The translations under genes were made by a program, and so were the position numbers. From positions 62,001 to 126,000 of the forward strand of contig NZ_JACLBZ010000014.1 in assembly GCF_019748715.1 (NCBI RefSeq): a stretch of 64,000 nucleotides of DNA, given 5' to 3'. Numbering within the stretch: the stretch's first letter is position 1; every line of letters begins with the position of its first letter. The notes under the pieces are model-generated. The model ran no database searches. It was not told where the DNA came from and saw only the letters and a program-made list of their open reading frames with translations. Positions 17,601 through 24,801 of the stretch are shown here, piece by piece. Source of the DNA: Sporosarcina aquimarina (lineage in GTDB: Bacteria; Bacillota; Bacilli; Bacillales_A; Planococcaceae).

Positions 17601-17859
17601 GTTATTATAAATGATCCATATAGATAAAATTGTGAAAAGCTTCTTAAATATAAAACAGGAACTTTATTAAAGATAACTTGGGATAATAATTATACAAGCT
17701 TAAATGGGTAAATTTTACACGCGTGTATTTTTTAAGGAATACCCGGAAAGAACATACGAATACCATTATTTTTCAAAAGAACGTTTCTTCGGTGCTGCTT
17801 ATGAAAATGGCGCAGAAATAGAAACGACGGAATATCTGAAAAATGCAAAATACCCATAA
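17601..17859 (+). pseudogene. Broken ORF in the immunity-gene position behind the toxin
   Basis: Three pieces in different frames read as one small protein: VIINDPYR then a stop; LLKYKTGTLLKITWDNNYTS then a stop; and, from ~17704, KFYTRVFFKEYPERTYEYHY to KNAKYP and TAA 17857-17859. Repairing one stop and one 1-base shift (at the GGGTAAA near 17706) would give ~85 residues. The position 14 bases after the toxin stop, plus a shared terminator, fits a cognate immunity gene. The family is not recognised. Confidence 0.6.
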
Positions 17860-17862
17860 CAT

Positions 17863-17899
17863 AAGCGACTCTATCCATTCAGACGGAGTCGCTTTTTTT
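17863..17899 (+). terminator. Terminator of the toxin locus
   Basis: AAGCGACTC / GAGTCGCTT stem with a T-run of seven. Confidence 0.9.
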
Positions 17900-17965
17900 A
17901 TTTGCCCGGTCAGTACCCAGTTTAGAGAATACATTATCATATTGATAAGAAAAAGGAGAGAATAA

Positions 17966-18151
17966 ATGGACCCGCGTTTAGCAGACCTTCTTCAGAAGAC
18001 CAGTTTGTACGGTACTTTAGCCAAATACTACGAACATATCGATCCACGATGGCATATGTATTTTTACGAGTTGCACTTTAAATATGAAAAACAGCTTGTA
18101 GAACTATACTGGAAGCTTCATGCACAAAATCCTAAAATGGATAATGAATAA
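17966..18151 (+). CDS. Small aromatic-rich hypothetical protein
   Basis: 61 residues, preceded by AAAGGAGAG. It is helical and rich in Tyr/Trp/His (LYGTLAKYYEHIDPRWHMYF), with no signal or membrane segment. A terminator follows. I do not recognise a family, but the ribosome site and terminator argue for a real gene. Confidence 0.65.
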   Translation: MDPRLADLLQKTSLYGTLAKYYEHIDPRWHMYFYELHFKYEKQLVELYWKLHAQNPKMDNE

Positions 18152-18167
18152 TAAATTTTAATTTATT

Positions 18168-18198
18168 GAGCCGCTAATTAGAAAGCGGCTCTCTTTTT
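18168..18198 (+). terminator. Terminator of the 17966 gene, overlapping the end of the convergent gene
   Basis: GAGCCGCT / AGCGGCTC stem followed by T5. The stem also encodes the last codons of the minus-strand gene at 18174. Confidence 0.85.
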
Positions 18199-18341
18199 GT
18201 ATTATGCCTATCGCCCAATTCTAATAGTGTTTGTGCAAGCATACGTTGTTCATCTATAGATCCAGATTTTAAAAGTTCCATTAACATTTTCAATTCATTA
18301 CTTGACCCCTTGTCACCAAACTCAACTCTCTCTGAAAGCAT
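18174..18341 (-). CDS. Small acidic helical hypothetical protein
   Basis: 55 residues from ATG 18341, preceded by AAAGGGGTG. The sequence is helical (NELKMLMELLKSGSIDEQ then RMLAQTLLELGDRHN). No family is recognised. Its 3' end overlaps the terminator stem of the convergent gene. Confidence 0.55.
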   Translation of the reverse strand: MLSERVEFGDKGSSNELKMLMELLKSGSIDEQRMLAQTLLELGDRHNTKREPLSN

Positions 18342-18434
18342 GATTACACCCCTTTAACGTTATGTTTCACCAATATGATTTGCATCATTCATCACCTCAT
18401 ACTCATTATGTCCACTTTTAATAATTACAATACA

Positions 18435-18468
18435 TACCATTGGTATACGAACATTCATACGATATAAT
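18435..18468 (+). promoter_or_regulatory. Promoter with overlapping palindrome before the WYL-like remnant
   Basis: TTGGTA, 17 bases, TATAAT. The perfect palindrome ATACCATTGGTAT (18435-18447) covers the -35, suggesting repression. Confidence 0.6.
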
Positions 18469-18487
18469 GAGAAAAAGGGGGGCGAGT

Positions 18488-18711
18488 GTGCGTAAAATAT
18501 TAGAGAAGTAGGTAAAGTATGGAGAAATATTAGAGGTTATGTATATGGCCAAGGATGGTTCGATCAGTAAAAGACGAATCCGCGTGTTACAAGTGGAAGA
18601 GAACTCATTTCGCGCATATTACTTTCTACGAAATTCCAAACGAATATTTCTGATTGATAATATATATTAGCAGCCGTTCCCATATGCCACAGAGAAAGCC
18701 TGGTGATCTGA
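18488..18711 (+). pseudogene. Broken small WYL/YolD-like regulator
   Basis: From GTG 18488 (after AAGGGGGG) the frame meets TAG at 18509, then stays open (YGEILEVMYMAKDGSISKRR, then LQVEENSFRAYYFLRNSKR) to a TAG caused by a 2-base TA expansion near 18658-18667. In the shifted frame the natural ending (ILAAVPICHRESLVI, TGA 18709) follows. The ~75-residue beta-rich pattern resembles small WYL-type proteins of prophages. An IS3 element lies immediately downstream. Confidence 0.6.
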
Positions 18712-18720
18712 TTAATTTCA

Positions 18721-19529
18721 TCAGGCGACTTGAGTAAAATGAGTTCGGTATTGCACCGGACTCATTTTTAATTTTGCCTTCATCCGTTTCGTATTATAAT
18801 AATTGATATATTTTTCTAGTTCTATTTTAAATTGTTCTACACTTTCAAATTCTTTTAAGTAGAGGAATTCCGACTTCATAATCCCAAAGAAATTCTCTAT
18901 CATCGCGTTGTCGTAACAGTTGCCCTTACGAGACATGCTTTGGACGATTCCTCTTGCTTCAAGGGTGTGACGATATTGTTTCATTTGATAATGCCAACCT
19001 TGATCCGGATGCATCATTAGCTGGTGATCCTCTGGCAAGCGTTCTAGAGCGTTCTCCAACATATCTGAAACAAGTGAATACGTAGGTCTAGAGCCTATTG
19101 TATACGTAATAATTTCTCCATTAAATAAGTCTAAAACAGGCGATAAATAGAGTTCCTCGCCAAATAATTTAAATTCCGTAATGTCGGTTACCCATTTTTT
19201 ATTTGGGGTATCTGCGGTAAAATTGCGGTCTAAAATATTGGGCGCTATTTTACCAACCGTACCTTTATATGATTTATACTTTTTCATACGTACCAAGCAC
19301 TTTAACCTAACTCTTTCATGATGCGTTGAACCTTCTTATGATTAACTTTCTTTCCACGATTCGCTAGCTCATCACGAATACGACGGTAACCGTAACGTCC
19401 CTCATGTTCTTCATAACTCGCTTTGATTTCAACTTTTAAATCAGCATCTGGATCAGACTGATTCATTCGTTTCACTAAATCATAATATGTGCAGCGTGGA
19501 ATGCCAGCAAGCTTCACGAGTGCTTTCAC
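18721..19529 (-). pseudogene. IS3 transposase OrfB (DDE), frameshifted
   Basis: The N-terminal frame (19302-19529) contains the HTH_21 region (VKALVKLAGIPRCTYYDLVK.. GRYGYRRI..). It stops after RIMKELG. The C-terminal frame (18721-19296) holds the rve integrase core: first Asp in VTDITEF, second in HPDQGWHYQ, Glu in ENFFGIMKSE. Adding one T at the GGTTAAAG near 19297-19303 rejoins them (LGLKCLVRMKKYKSYKG). Normally OrfAB is made by programmed frameshifting between orfA and orfB; this additional break lies inside orfB. Confidence 0.9.
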
Positions 19530-19548
19530 CGGATATTTATGCCTTAAC

Positions 19549-20073
19549 TCATAGACTACTTGTGCTTGTCTTGTTTGGTGATTTTTCCTTGTTTTGAACT
19601 AAGATACTCAACTTTTTTGAATACTCGTTTTCCATCTCAAGCTGTTTAATGCGCGCTTCAAGCACTTCCGTTGATCTTTCAGTAGCGGATGGTTTTGATG
19701 ATGGATGTGACTCTTTTTTCATGGATGGACGCCCCTTTTGTTTTGGCTGAAGGGCATCAATTCCTTGTGTTTCAAATTGTCTTTTCCAAACACGAATCGT
19801 TGAAGGAGAAGTTATTTTGAAAATAGCTGCAGTTTCATTCAAGGACGTACTATTTCCAACCATAAAATTTAGTACGTCCAGTCTAAACTGTTGGGTGTAA
19901 TTTGTACATCGTTTTATGAATGCTTCGACACCATTGTACTCATATTGTTTGACCCATTTAAGAATCGCTTTATGATCAGTTCCTAAAGATTTAGCTATTT
20001 CACGAGAACTCTCACTTCCGTTTAAGTACTGATTAACTGCTTGTAATTTATCTTCTGCAGTAAATTTAGCCAT
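19549..20073 (-). CDS. IS3 transposase OrfA
   Basis: 174 residues. Two helix-turn-helix units (LNGSESSREIAKSLGTDHKAI at ~18-38; NSTSLNETAAIFKITSPSTI at ~75-95) are followed by a leucine-zipper-like coiled coil (~135-165). It binds the IS ends. It overlaps the orfB region, which lies in another frame. The start ATG 20073 is preceded by GAAGGTGCAG, which lies in one arm of a long hairpin. Confidence 0.85.
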   Translation of the reverse strand: MAKFTAEDKLQAVNQYLNGSESSREIAKSLGTDHKAILKWVKQYEYNGVEAFIKRCTNYTQQFRLDVLNFMVGNSTSLNETAAIFKITSPSTIRVWKRQFETQGIDALQPKQKGRPSMKKESHPSSKPSATERSTEVLEARIKQLEMENEYSKKLSILVQNKEKSPNKTSTSSL

Positions 20074-20079
20074 AGAAAA

Positions 20080-20126
20080 ACTGCACCTTCAATTGTTAGA
20101 TTGTGTCTAACAATTGGGGTGCAGTT
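20080..20126 (-). repeat. Long inverted repeat at the IS end, sequestering the orfA ribosome site
   Basis: AACTGCACC.TCAATTGTTAGA and TCTAACAATTG.GGTGCAGTT form a ~20-bp stem with a 5-base loop. One arm is the IS terminus, the other holds the orfA ribosome site. Confidence 0.75.
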
Positions 20127-20128
20127 CA

Positions 20129-20347
20129 TAAGCAGTTTCGGGGATTTTGAATACTGTCGTTTACTAAGCGTTCTAATTAGCGAGAGTAAACCGATAATTG
20201 AGGATTGGTTATTGTGGTGAATAAAAAGACCACTCTATTTTGAGTGGTCCATAAATAATCGGTATATTAGCCGCCTATGCTGTTTTTTATTAGCCCCAAC
20301 TATATACTTTAACGTGCATTATAATACTTACATGAATAAATAAAAAG
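20129..20347. other. Spacer between IS and rpsD with a short copy of the rpsD 3' end
   Basis: At 20173-20191 the bases CTAATTAGCGAGAGTAAAC match the rpsD stop region (20411-20429, CTAATTAACGAGAGTAGAA) at 17 of 19 positions. On the minus strand the copy reads Tyr-Ser-Arg-stop, the same as the end of S4. Otherwise the stretch holds a hairpin (20228) and no gene. Confidence 0.45.
20228..20249 (-). terminator. Minus-strand terminator hairpin
   Basis: GACCACTC / GAGTGGTC stem; on the minus strand it is followed by TTTTTATT. It lies past the rpsD terminator and would stop read-through into the island. Confidence 0.75.
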
Positions 20348-20385
20348 AAGCCCAGAACCTTGATTTAACAAGGTTTCTAAGGCTT
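20337..20385 (-). terminator. Terminator of rpsD
   Basis: AGCCTTAGAAACCTTG pairs with CAAGGTTCTGGGCTT (one mismatch) and is followed on the minus strand by CTTTTTATTTATT. Confidence 0.88.
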
Positions 20386-20414
20386 TTAATACCATGGTTT
20401 GCAATGCAAACTAA

Positions 20415-21017
20415 TTAACGAGAGTAGAATTCAACGATCAATGCTTCGTTGATTTCAGCAGCCAATTCGCTGCGCTCTGGAAGGCGAACGAACGTGCCTT
20501 TTTTAGAATCTTTGTCGAAAGTCACATAGTCAGGAACAAAGCTGCTCACTTCTAGCGCTTCTTCAACAGCAGTTAAGTTTTGAGATTTCTCGCGAAGAGA
20601 GATTTCAGAACCAGGTTTTACAGCGAAAGATGGGATATCTACGCGTTTGCCGTCTACTAGTACGTGACCGTGGTTGACCAATTGGCGAGCTGCGCGACGA
20701 GTGCGAGCAAGACCCATGCGGTATACAACGTTATCTAAACGAGTTTCAAGAAGAATCATGAAGTTTTCACCGTGAATTCCCTGCATTTTACCTGCTTTGT
20801 TGAAAAGCGTGCGGAATTGACGTTCGTTTACACCGTACATGAAACGTAGTTTTTGTTTTTCTTGTAATTGCATTCCGTATTCGGAAAGTTTTTTACGTTG
20901 GTTAGGACCGTGTTGTCCTGGTGCGTATGGACGCTTTTCAATTTCTTTACCTGTGCCGGTTAGTGAGATACCAAGACGGCGTGACAGTTTCCATGATGGA
21001 CCTGTATATCGAGCCAT
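20415..21017 (-). CDS. rpsD: Small ribosomal subunit protein uS4
   Basis: 200 residues, typical for the zinc-free S4 of Bacillales. It nucleates 30S assembly on 16S rRNA and represses its own synthesis through the leader. The start [16 protein letters not shown], the S4 RNA-binding motif ([20 protein letters not shown], then [19 protein letters not shown]) and the end IVEFYSR are all canonical. The ribosome site is GAGGAGG. It is the right-hand border of the accessory island: in B. subtilis rpsD sits next to tyrS. Confidence 0.99.
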   Translation of the reverse strand: MARYTGPSWKLSRRLGISLTGTGKEIEKRPYAPGQHGPNQRKKLSEYGMQLQEKQKLRFMYGVNERQFRTLFNKAGKMQGIHGENFMILLETRLDNVVYRMGLARTRRAARQLVNHGHVLVDGKRVDIPSFAVKPGSEISLREKSQNLTAVEEALEVSSFVPDYVTFDKDSKKGTFVRLPERSELAAEINEALIVEFYSR

Positions 21018-21197
21018 GAGAGACTCCTCCTCTGTTGGTTTTATTTTGTTGTAAAATAAGACCAGATATGTTCAATCCATTTGCCATTCTATTATCTTGC
21101 ATCTTCGCCTCTGCAGCCCCGAGGTTACGCGATACACCTTTATAAAGGAATAGACTGGACACAATGGAACACATAACTGCTGCAACTATTTTACACA
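21018..21197 (-). promoter_or_regulatory. rpsD leader (probable S4 autoregulatory region)
   Basis: About 180 bases of untranslated leader between promoter and ATG, the right size for the S4 leader RNA known in Firmicutes. I have not verified its fold. Confidence 0.6.
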
Positions 21198-21203
21198 AAG
21201 AAT

Positions 21204-21232
21204 AGCATACCAATTAATTAGTCCTAGGTCAA
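21204..21232 (-). promoter_or_regulatory. Sigma-A promoter of rpsD
   Basis: On the minus strand TTGACC, 17-base spacer, TATGCT. Confidence 0.7.
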
Positions 21233-21366
21233 GCTTTATACATATGGAGGAAGTTTAGAGAAACGATTCTTTCACTTTTCGAGAATTCGCGTTACACTGA
21301 AAATAGTATAACGAAAATACGCTTTCATATGATTAATTGAATAAGGTAGTAGAAGGAGGAATCAAC

Positions 21367-22557
21367 ATGCAAAAGAATAACAACTGGCATAAAGAAACGG
21401 CAATGATTCATGAAGGGTATAATAGTAAAGAGCATCAAGGTAGTCTCGCTGTACCTTTATATCAAACGGCAACCTATGTATTTGATTCGGCCGAGCAAGG
21501 TGAGCGGCGATTTGCAGGTGAAGAGAGTGGTAATATTTATTCACGTTTAGGAAACCCGACTGTTGGTGTACTGGAGGAACGGATTGCCAGAATGGAAGAA
21601 GGTTCAGCGGGACTGGCTTTTACATCGGGAATGGCAGCTGTTAGTGCAGTGCTCGTCCATGTTACAAAGGCGAATGATCATGTGCTTTGTTCTCGCGGAA
21701 TTTATGGATGTACCTTTGGTTTATTAAAAATAATGCAGGAAAAATACAGTATCACACATGATCTAATTTCCATGGCGACAGAAGAAGAAATTGAAAAAGC
21801 GGTAACGCCTGAAACGGTATGTATATATGTAGAAACTCCAATTAATCCGACGATGGAGCTGGTGGATTTGCAGGCTGTCGTCAATGTTGCCAAACGTCAT
21901 GGCTTGAAAGTGATCGTAGACAATACATTCTGTTCGCCTTATATCCAAACACCTCTGACATTCGGGGTAGACTTTGTGTTGCATAGTGCAACGAAATATT
22001 TGAATGGTCATGGGGATGTAATCGCAGGATTATTGGTAGGGAAAGATCAAGAAGAAATAGCGACTATTCGCAGTACTGTTCAAAAAGATTATGGCGGCGT
22101 GATTTCGCCATTTGATGCTTGGTTATTGCTGCGGGGAATCAAAACGTTGCCTGTGCGTATGGATAGACATTCTGCCAACGCCAAGATTCTTTTTGATTAT
22201 CTGAAAAAACAACCGAAAGTAGAAGAAGTCTTTTATCCATTTGATGATCGACATTCACAGTATGAGATTGCGAAGAAGCAAATGAAAATGGGTGGAGGAT
22301 TGATTTCCTTTACGATTAAAGGTGGTAAAAAGGAAGCACAGCAGTTGCTGAATAAACTGGAGCTTGTGAAATTGGCCGTTAGTTTAGGTGATGCGGAAAC
22401 ATTGATGCAACATCCCGCGACAATGACACATTCAGGAATACCAAAAGCAGAACGAGAAAAAATGGGCGTTACGGACTCCTTGCTTCGGTTATCTGTAGGA
22501 CTAGAACATATGGATGATGTGATAGCTGATCTCGAACAAGCATTACACTCTATTTAA
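21367..22557 (+). CDS. megL: Methionine gamma-lyase (PLP-dependent trans-sulfuration family)
   Basis: 396 residues. It is a fold type I PLP enzyme of the Cys/Met metabolism family. Family marks are YSRLGNPT, ATKYLNGHGD (PLP Lys), and the C-terminal GDAETLMQHPATMTHS. The motif YGCTF (Cys ~residue 111) is the feature that separates methionine gamma-lyases from cystathionine gamma-synthases and lyases, which lack this Cys. The predicted reaction is methionine to methanethiol, 2-oxobutyrate and ammonia. I chose the ATG at 21367, which sits after AGAAGGAGGA; the frame is open from 21337. It stands alone, with a terminator at 22573. Cystathionine-lyase activity cannot be excluded. Confidence 0.85.
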   Translation: MQKNNNWHKETAMIHEGYNSKEHQGSLAVPLYQTATYVFDSAEQGERRFAGEESGNIYSRLGNPTVGVLEERIARMEEGSAGLAFTSGMAAVSAVLVHVTKANDHVLCSRGIYGCTFGLLKIMQEKYSITHDLISMATEEEIEKAVTPETVCIYVETPINPTMELVDLQAVVNVAKRHGLKVIVDNTFCSPYIQTPLTFGVDFVLHSATKYLNGHGDVIAGLLVGKDQEEIATIRSTVQKDYGGVISPFDAWLLLRGIKTLPVRMDRHSANAKILFDYLKKQPKVEEVFYPFDDRHSQYEIAKKQMKMGGGLISFTIKGGKKEAQQLLNKLELVKLAVSLGDAETLMQHPATMTHSGIPKAEREKMGVTDSLLRLSVGLEHMDDVIADLEQALHSI

Positions 22558-22572
22558 TGAAGAAATGAAAAG

Positions 22573-22608
22573 AGGTTGCCGTGGAAGGTCTTTCCGTGGC
22601 AACCTTTT
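22573..22608 (+). terminator. Terminator of megL
   Basis: AGGTTGCC / GGCAACCT stem extended by GTGGAA..TTCC pairing, then TTTT. Confidence 0.85.
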
Positions 22609-22623
22609 CGTTATACAAAAAAA

Positions 22624-22652
22624 CGCCCGAAGTGAAAAAAACTTTTCGGGCG
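22624..22652 (-). terminator. Strong terminator of the candidate RNA
   Basis: CGCCCGAA / TTCGGGCG perfect stem; T7 follows on the minus strand (22617-22623). Confidence 0.88.
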
Positions 22653-22678
22653 GTTCTGTTTACTGTATAAAATTGTGG

Positions 22679-22707
22679 AAGGGCTGCCTCTTTTGGAAGC
22701 AGCCCTT
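22679..22707. repeat. GC-rich hairpin between the candidate RNA body and its terminator
   Basis: AAGGGCTGC / GCAGCCCTT, 9 bp, no T-run on the minus strand. It could be a 3' stabilising or processing hairpin. Confidence 0.6.
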
Positions 22708-22967
22708 ACTTTTGATAACTTACCAGTTTATTATGTTGGATCTCTCTATATCATAAGTGTGTTGGTTTCTATACATCATGTAGAATCTGAATAAACCGTA
22801 TTTGCCGCGGTTGTTGTTCTACTGGTTGTTTTACTTAAGCAACGCAAACCCTACCTACTTTTGCGTCCTTGCGACCCTATAGTCGCGCCAGTGATGAATA
22901 AGTGTTCCGAAAAACATCTGCAGAACGCCATTTATTGTGTCAGATCAGTTATCAATACCAAATACTT

Positions 22968-22996
22968 ATTATATACCATATATCATTACATGTCAA
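22968..22996 (-). promoter_or_regulatory. Perfect-consensus sigma-A promoter of the candidate RNA
   Basis: TTGACA, exactly 17 bases, TATAAT on the minus strand. It is the only perfect match to the consensus that I noticed in the window. Confidence 0.85.
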
Positions 22997-23108
22997 CCGA
23001 ATTGTAAATAGTCAAGATGGACGGAGTTTACATTTAGATGAAAGGGGAACAAATAAATTAGAGCCTGCGCTGTTAAAAGGCAGGAAAATTTGAACTGGAG
23101 GGATTAGG

Positions 23109-24257
23109 ATGAACGTCGAAATTGTTAATGAATTTCCACATGAATTTTTGAGGGAGCAAGCGGAGCTATGTATCTCAATCTATCAACCGACCCACCGTTA
23201 TCGTCCTGAAAATCAGCAAGATCCAATACGATTTAAAAATTTATTACAAAAAGTACATGAAGAACTAGAAAAAGAATATCCTGCGAATGAAGTGAAGGGC
23301 TTACTTGAGCCACTTGAAAAGCTAGTAGGCGAGAGGCCATTTTGGGCTCATGCAGGAGATGGACTAGCGTTATTTGCGACGAAAGATCGTTGTATTGCCT
23401 ATAGACTCCAACGGCCCGTTCCTGAATTGGCAATCGTTTCAAAAAGCTTCCATATCAAGCCTCTCATCCGAGTATTCCAATCGGCAGATCGCTATCATTT
23501 GTTAGGAGTCAATCGACAACAGTTTAAATTGTTTGAAGGAAATCGCTACGGTGTAGAAGAAGTGGAAATACCTGAAGGATTGGCAAAAACTAAAGCGGAA
23601 GCAATCGGTGATCAAGTGACCGAATCATACTTAGGTGCAGGTGATTCAAGTGGAGCTGCCGGAACCGCAATGATGCATGGGCATGGAAGTAAAAAAGACG
23701 AAATCGATATAGATATTGAGCGTTATTTCCGCTATGTCGACCGAACGGTTGCAGAGCATTACTCCAAACCAAGTGGATTGCCTTTATATTTGGTCACGTT
23801 GACAGAGTACCATACGCCTTTTAAAGAACTGAGCCACAACCCGCACTTGCAGCAAATCGGAATCAAATCTGATTTTGAAGCACTGAGTTTAGAACAATTA
23901 CGAAAAACCGCATGGGAATGCATTGAACCAAATTATTTAGAAAAAACAAAGAAACTAGTAGATAGTTTTGAGAACGCAAGGTCTAATGGTCAAGGCTCTG
24001 AAAAAATAGAGCAAGTTGTTCAAGCCGCCAGTGAAGATCGGATTAGTCGTCTTATGTTAGAAGACGGCCGTTTGTACCCAGGTAGAATTAATTTGGATAC
24101 AGGAGAAATTCAGACAGAAAACCTGAAGAATACAGCTGTTGATGATGTGATGGACGACTTGGCTGAAATTGTTTTTAAAAGCGGCGGGGAAGTAGTCGTC
24201 TTGCCAGAAGAGCGAATGCCTGTCGATACCGGAATAGCGGCAATTTATAGATGGTAA
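23109..24257 (+). CDS. baeRF-type protein (bacterial archaeo-eukaryotic release factor-like)
   Basis: 382 residues, soluble. The start (ELCISIYQPTHRY) and overall pattern match what I know as the baeRF family 3 group: an N-terminal domain ending ~120, a Sm-like central part with FKLFEGNRYGVEEVEIP (~145-165), then an eL30-like C-terminus with SRLMLEDGRLYPGRI and SGGEVVVLPEERMP (~310-375). The eukaryotic eRF1 GGQ is not obvious; a Gly/His-rich loop (GAAGTAMMHGHGSKKDE, ~182-198) sits in the linker. Such proteins are proposed to act on stalled ribosomes, but no member here is proven. The ATG follows GGAGGG. It is monocistronic. Confidence 0.75.
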   Translation: MNVEIVNEFPHEFLREQAELCISIYQPTHRYRPENQQDPIRFKNLLQKVHEELEKEYPANEVKGLLEPLEKLVGERPFWAHAGDGLALFATKDRCIAYRLQRPVPELAIVSKSFHIKPLIRVFQSADRYHLLGVNRQQFKLFEGNRYGVEEVEIPEGLAKTKAEAIGDQVTESYLGAGDSSGAAGTAMMHGHGSKKDEIDIDIERYFRYVDRTVAEHYSKPSGLPLYLVTLTEYHTPFKELSHNPHLQQIGIKSDFEALSLEQLRKTAWECIEPNYLEKTKKLVDSFENARSNGQGSEKIEQVVQAASEDRISRLMLEDGRLYPGRINLDTGEIQTENLKNTAVDDVMDDLAEIVFKSGGEVVVLPEERMPVDTGIAAIYRW

Positions 24258-24263
24258 TGAAAA

Positions 24264-24297
24264 GCCGGTTGAGAAAATGTTCTCGACCGGCATTTTG
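24264..24297 (+). terminator. Terminator between the baeRF gene and the convergent gene
   Basis: GCCGGTTGAGAA / TTCTCGACCGGC, then ATTTTG. It may serve both directions. Confidence 0.8.
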
Positions 24298-24302
24298 TAG
24301 AG

Positions 24303-24680
24303 TTATTCATTTTCTAAAAGTTCTTTTGCGGCAGACAAAGCATTTTGAACACGCGGAAAGCCGACGTAAGGTATTAGTTGCATAATGCATTCGACGATTT
24401 CTGTTTTAGTCAAACCAACCGTCAATGCTCGTTTTACATGTGTCTTAATCTGTGGTTCTGTACCTTGCGTCACAAGAGAAGCAAGCGTCACCAACTGTCG
24501 CTGTTTACTATCTAATCCAGGCCTAGAATAGATTTCTCCATAACCAAACTCTACGATGTACTTTCGTAAATCAGGTGCTAGATCTTTTAATGTATCGGAC
24601 GTCATCATCCGTTCTGCTTCTTCCTCGCTAACATATTCTTTGATTTTGCGTAAACCTTGTTCCAAACGATCTGTCGACAT
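24303..24680 (-). CDS. Carboxymuconolactone decarboxylase family protein
   Basis: 125 residues, all-helical CMD fold. The family pattern is clear (SRPGLDSKQRQLVTLASLVTQG, then HVKRALTVGLTKTEIVECIMQ, then PYVGFPRVQNALSAAKELL). The CxxC of AhpD-like peroxidases is absent, so it belongs to the decarboxylase-like branch of unknown substrate. Start ATG 24680. It is alone on the minus strand. Confidence 0.85.
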   Translation of the reverse strand: MSTDRLEQGLRKIKEYVSEEEAERMMTSDTLKDLAPDLRKYIVEFGYGEIYSRPGLDSKQRQLVTLASLVTQGTEPQIKTHVKRALTVGLTKTEIVECIMQLIPYVGFPRVQNALSAAKELLENE

Positions 24681-24801
24681 AATGTTCCCATCCTTTTTCT
24701 ATTATTTTCTAATAAATTATAGAGTTAGTATAGCATAGTCCGAATGTTCTCTAAACAAATGGAGATTTTTTGCTTATAAAGGAAGTGAGCAGTTTATATT
24801 A

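Larger units (their letters stand above)
18712..20128 (-). mobile_element. IS3-family insertion sequence, inactivated
   Basis: About 1.4 kb with orfA and orfB on the minus strand. The right boundary is ...GGGGTGCAGTTCA at 20128, a CA-ended IS3-type terminus. I cannot find the matching TGAACTGCACCCC at the left side, so that end is either truncated or diverged and 18712 is approximate. No target duplication was identified. orfB carries a frameshift, so the copy cannot transpose by itself. Confidence 0.85.
22617..22961 (-). ncRNA. Candidate structured noncoding RNA, family not recognised
   Basis: A consensus promoter (22968-22996) directs minus-strand transcription from about 22961. No open frame with a ribosome site follows. 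The expected transcript can close through TTGATAACT (22947-22955) with AGTTATCAA (22712-22720), continued by GATCT/AGATC (22942-22946 with 22739-22743). Inside are hairpins: GTTCTG/CGGAAC (~22903-22926), GCGAC/GTCGC (~22871-22887), a 7-bp ACGCAAA/TTTGCGT stem (~22841-22866) and AACCG/CGGTT (~22796-22813). After the closing stem come a 9-bp GC-rich hairpin (22679-22707) and a strong terminator (22624-22652, T7). The RNA would be ~250 nt if cut after the closing stem, or ~345 nt in full. It is not tmRNA, SRP, RNase P or a riboswitch class I can recall; 6S RNA is not excluded. Confidence 0.6.

Noticed and set aside
22790..22960. Cyclic-di-GMP-I (GEMM) riboswitch in the candidate RNA
   Set aside because: GGACGCAAA and CTATAGGGTC occur but in the wrong order, and the CAAACC segment and tetraloop-receptor are missing; the ACGCAAA bases pair in a plain hairpin, and no gene follows on the minus strand before the terminators.
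23233..23772. Minus-strand frames opposite the baeRF gene
   Set aside because: Shadows of a well-supported coding sequence; odd composition and no ribosome sites.
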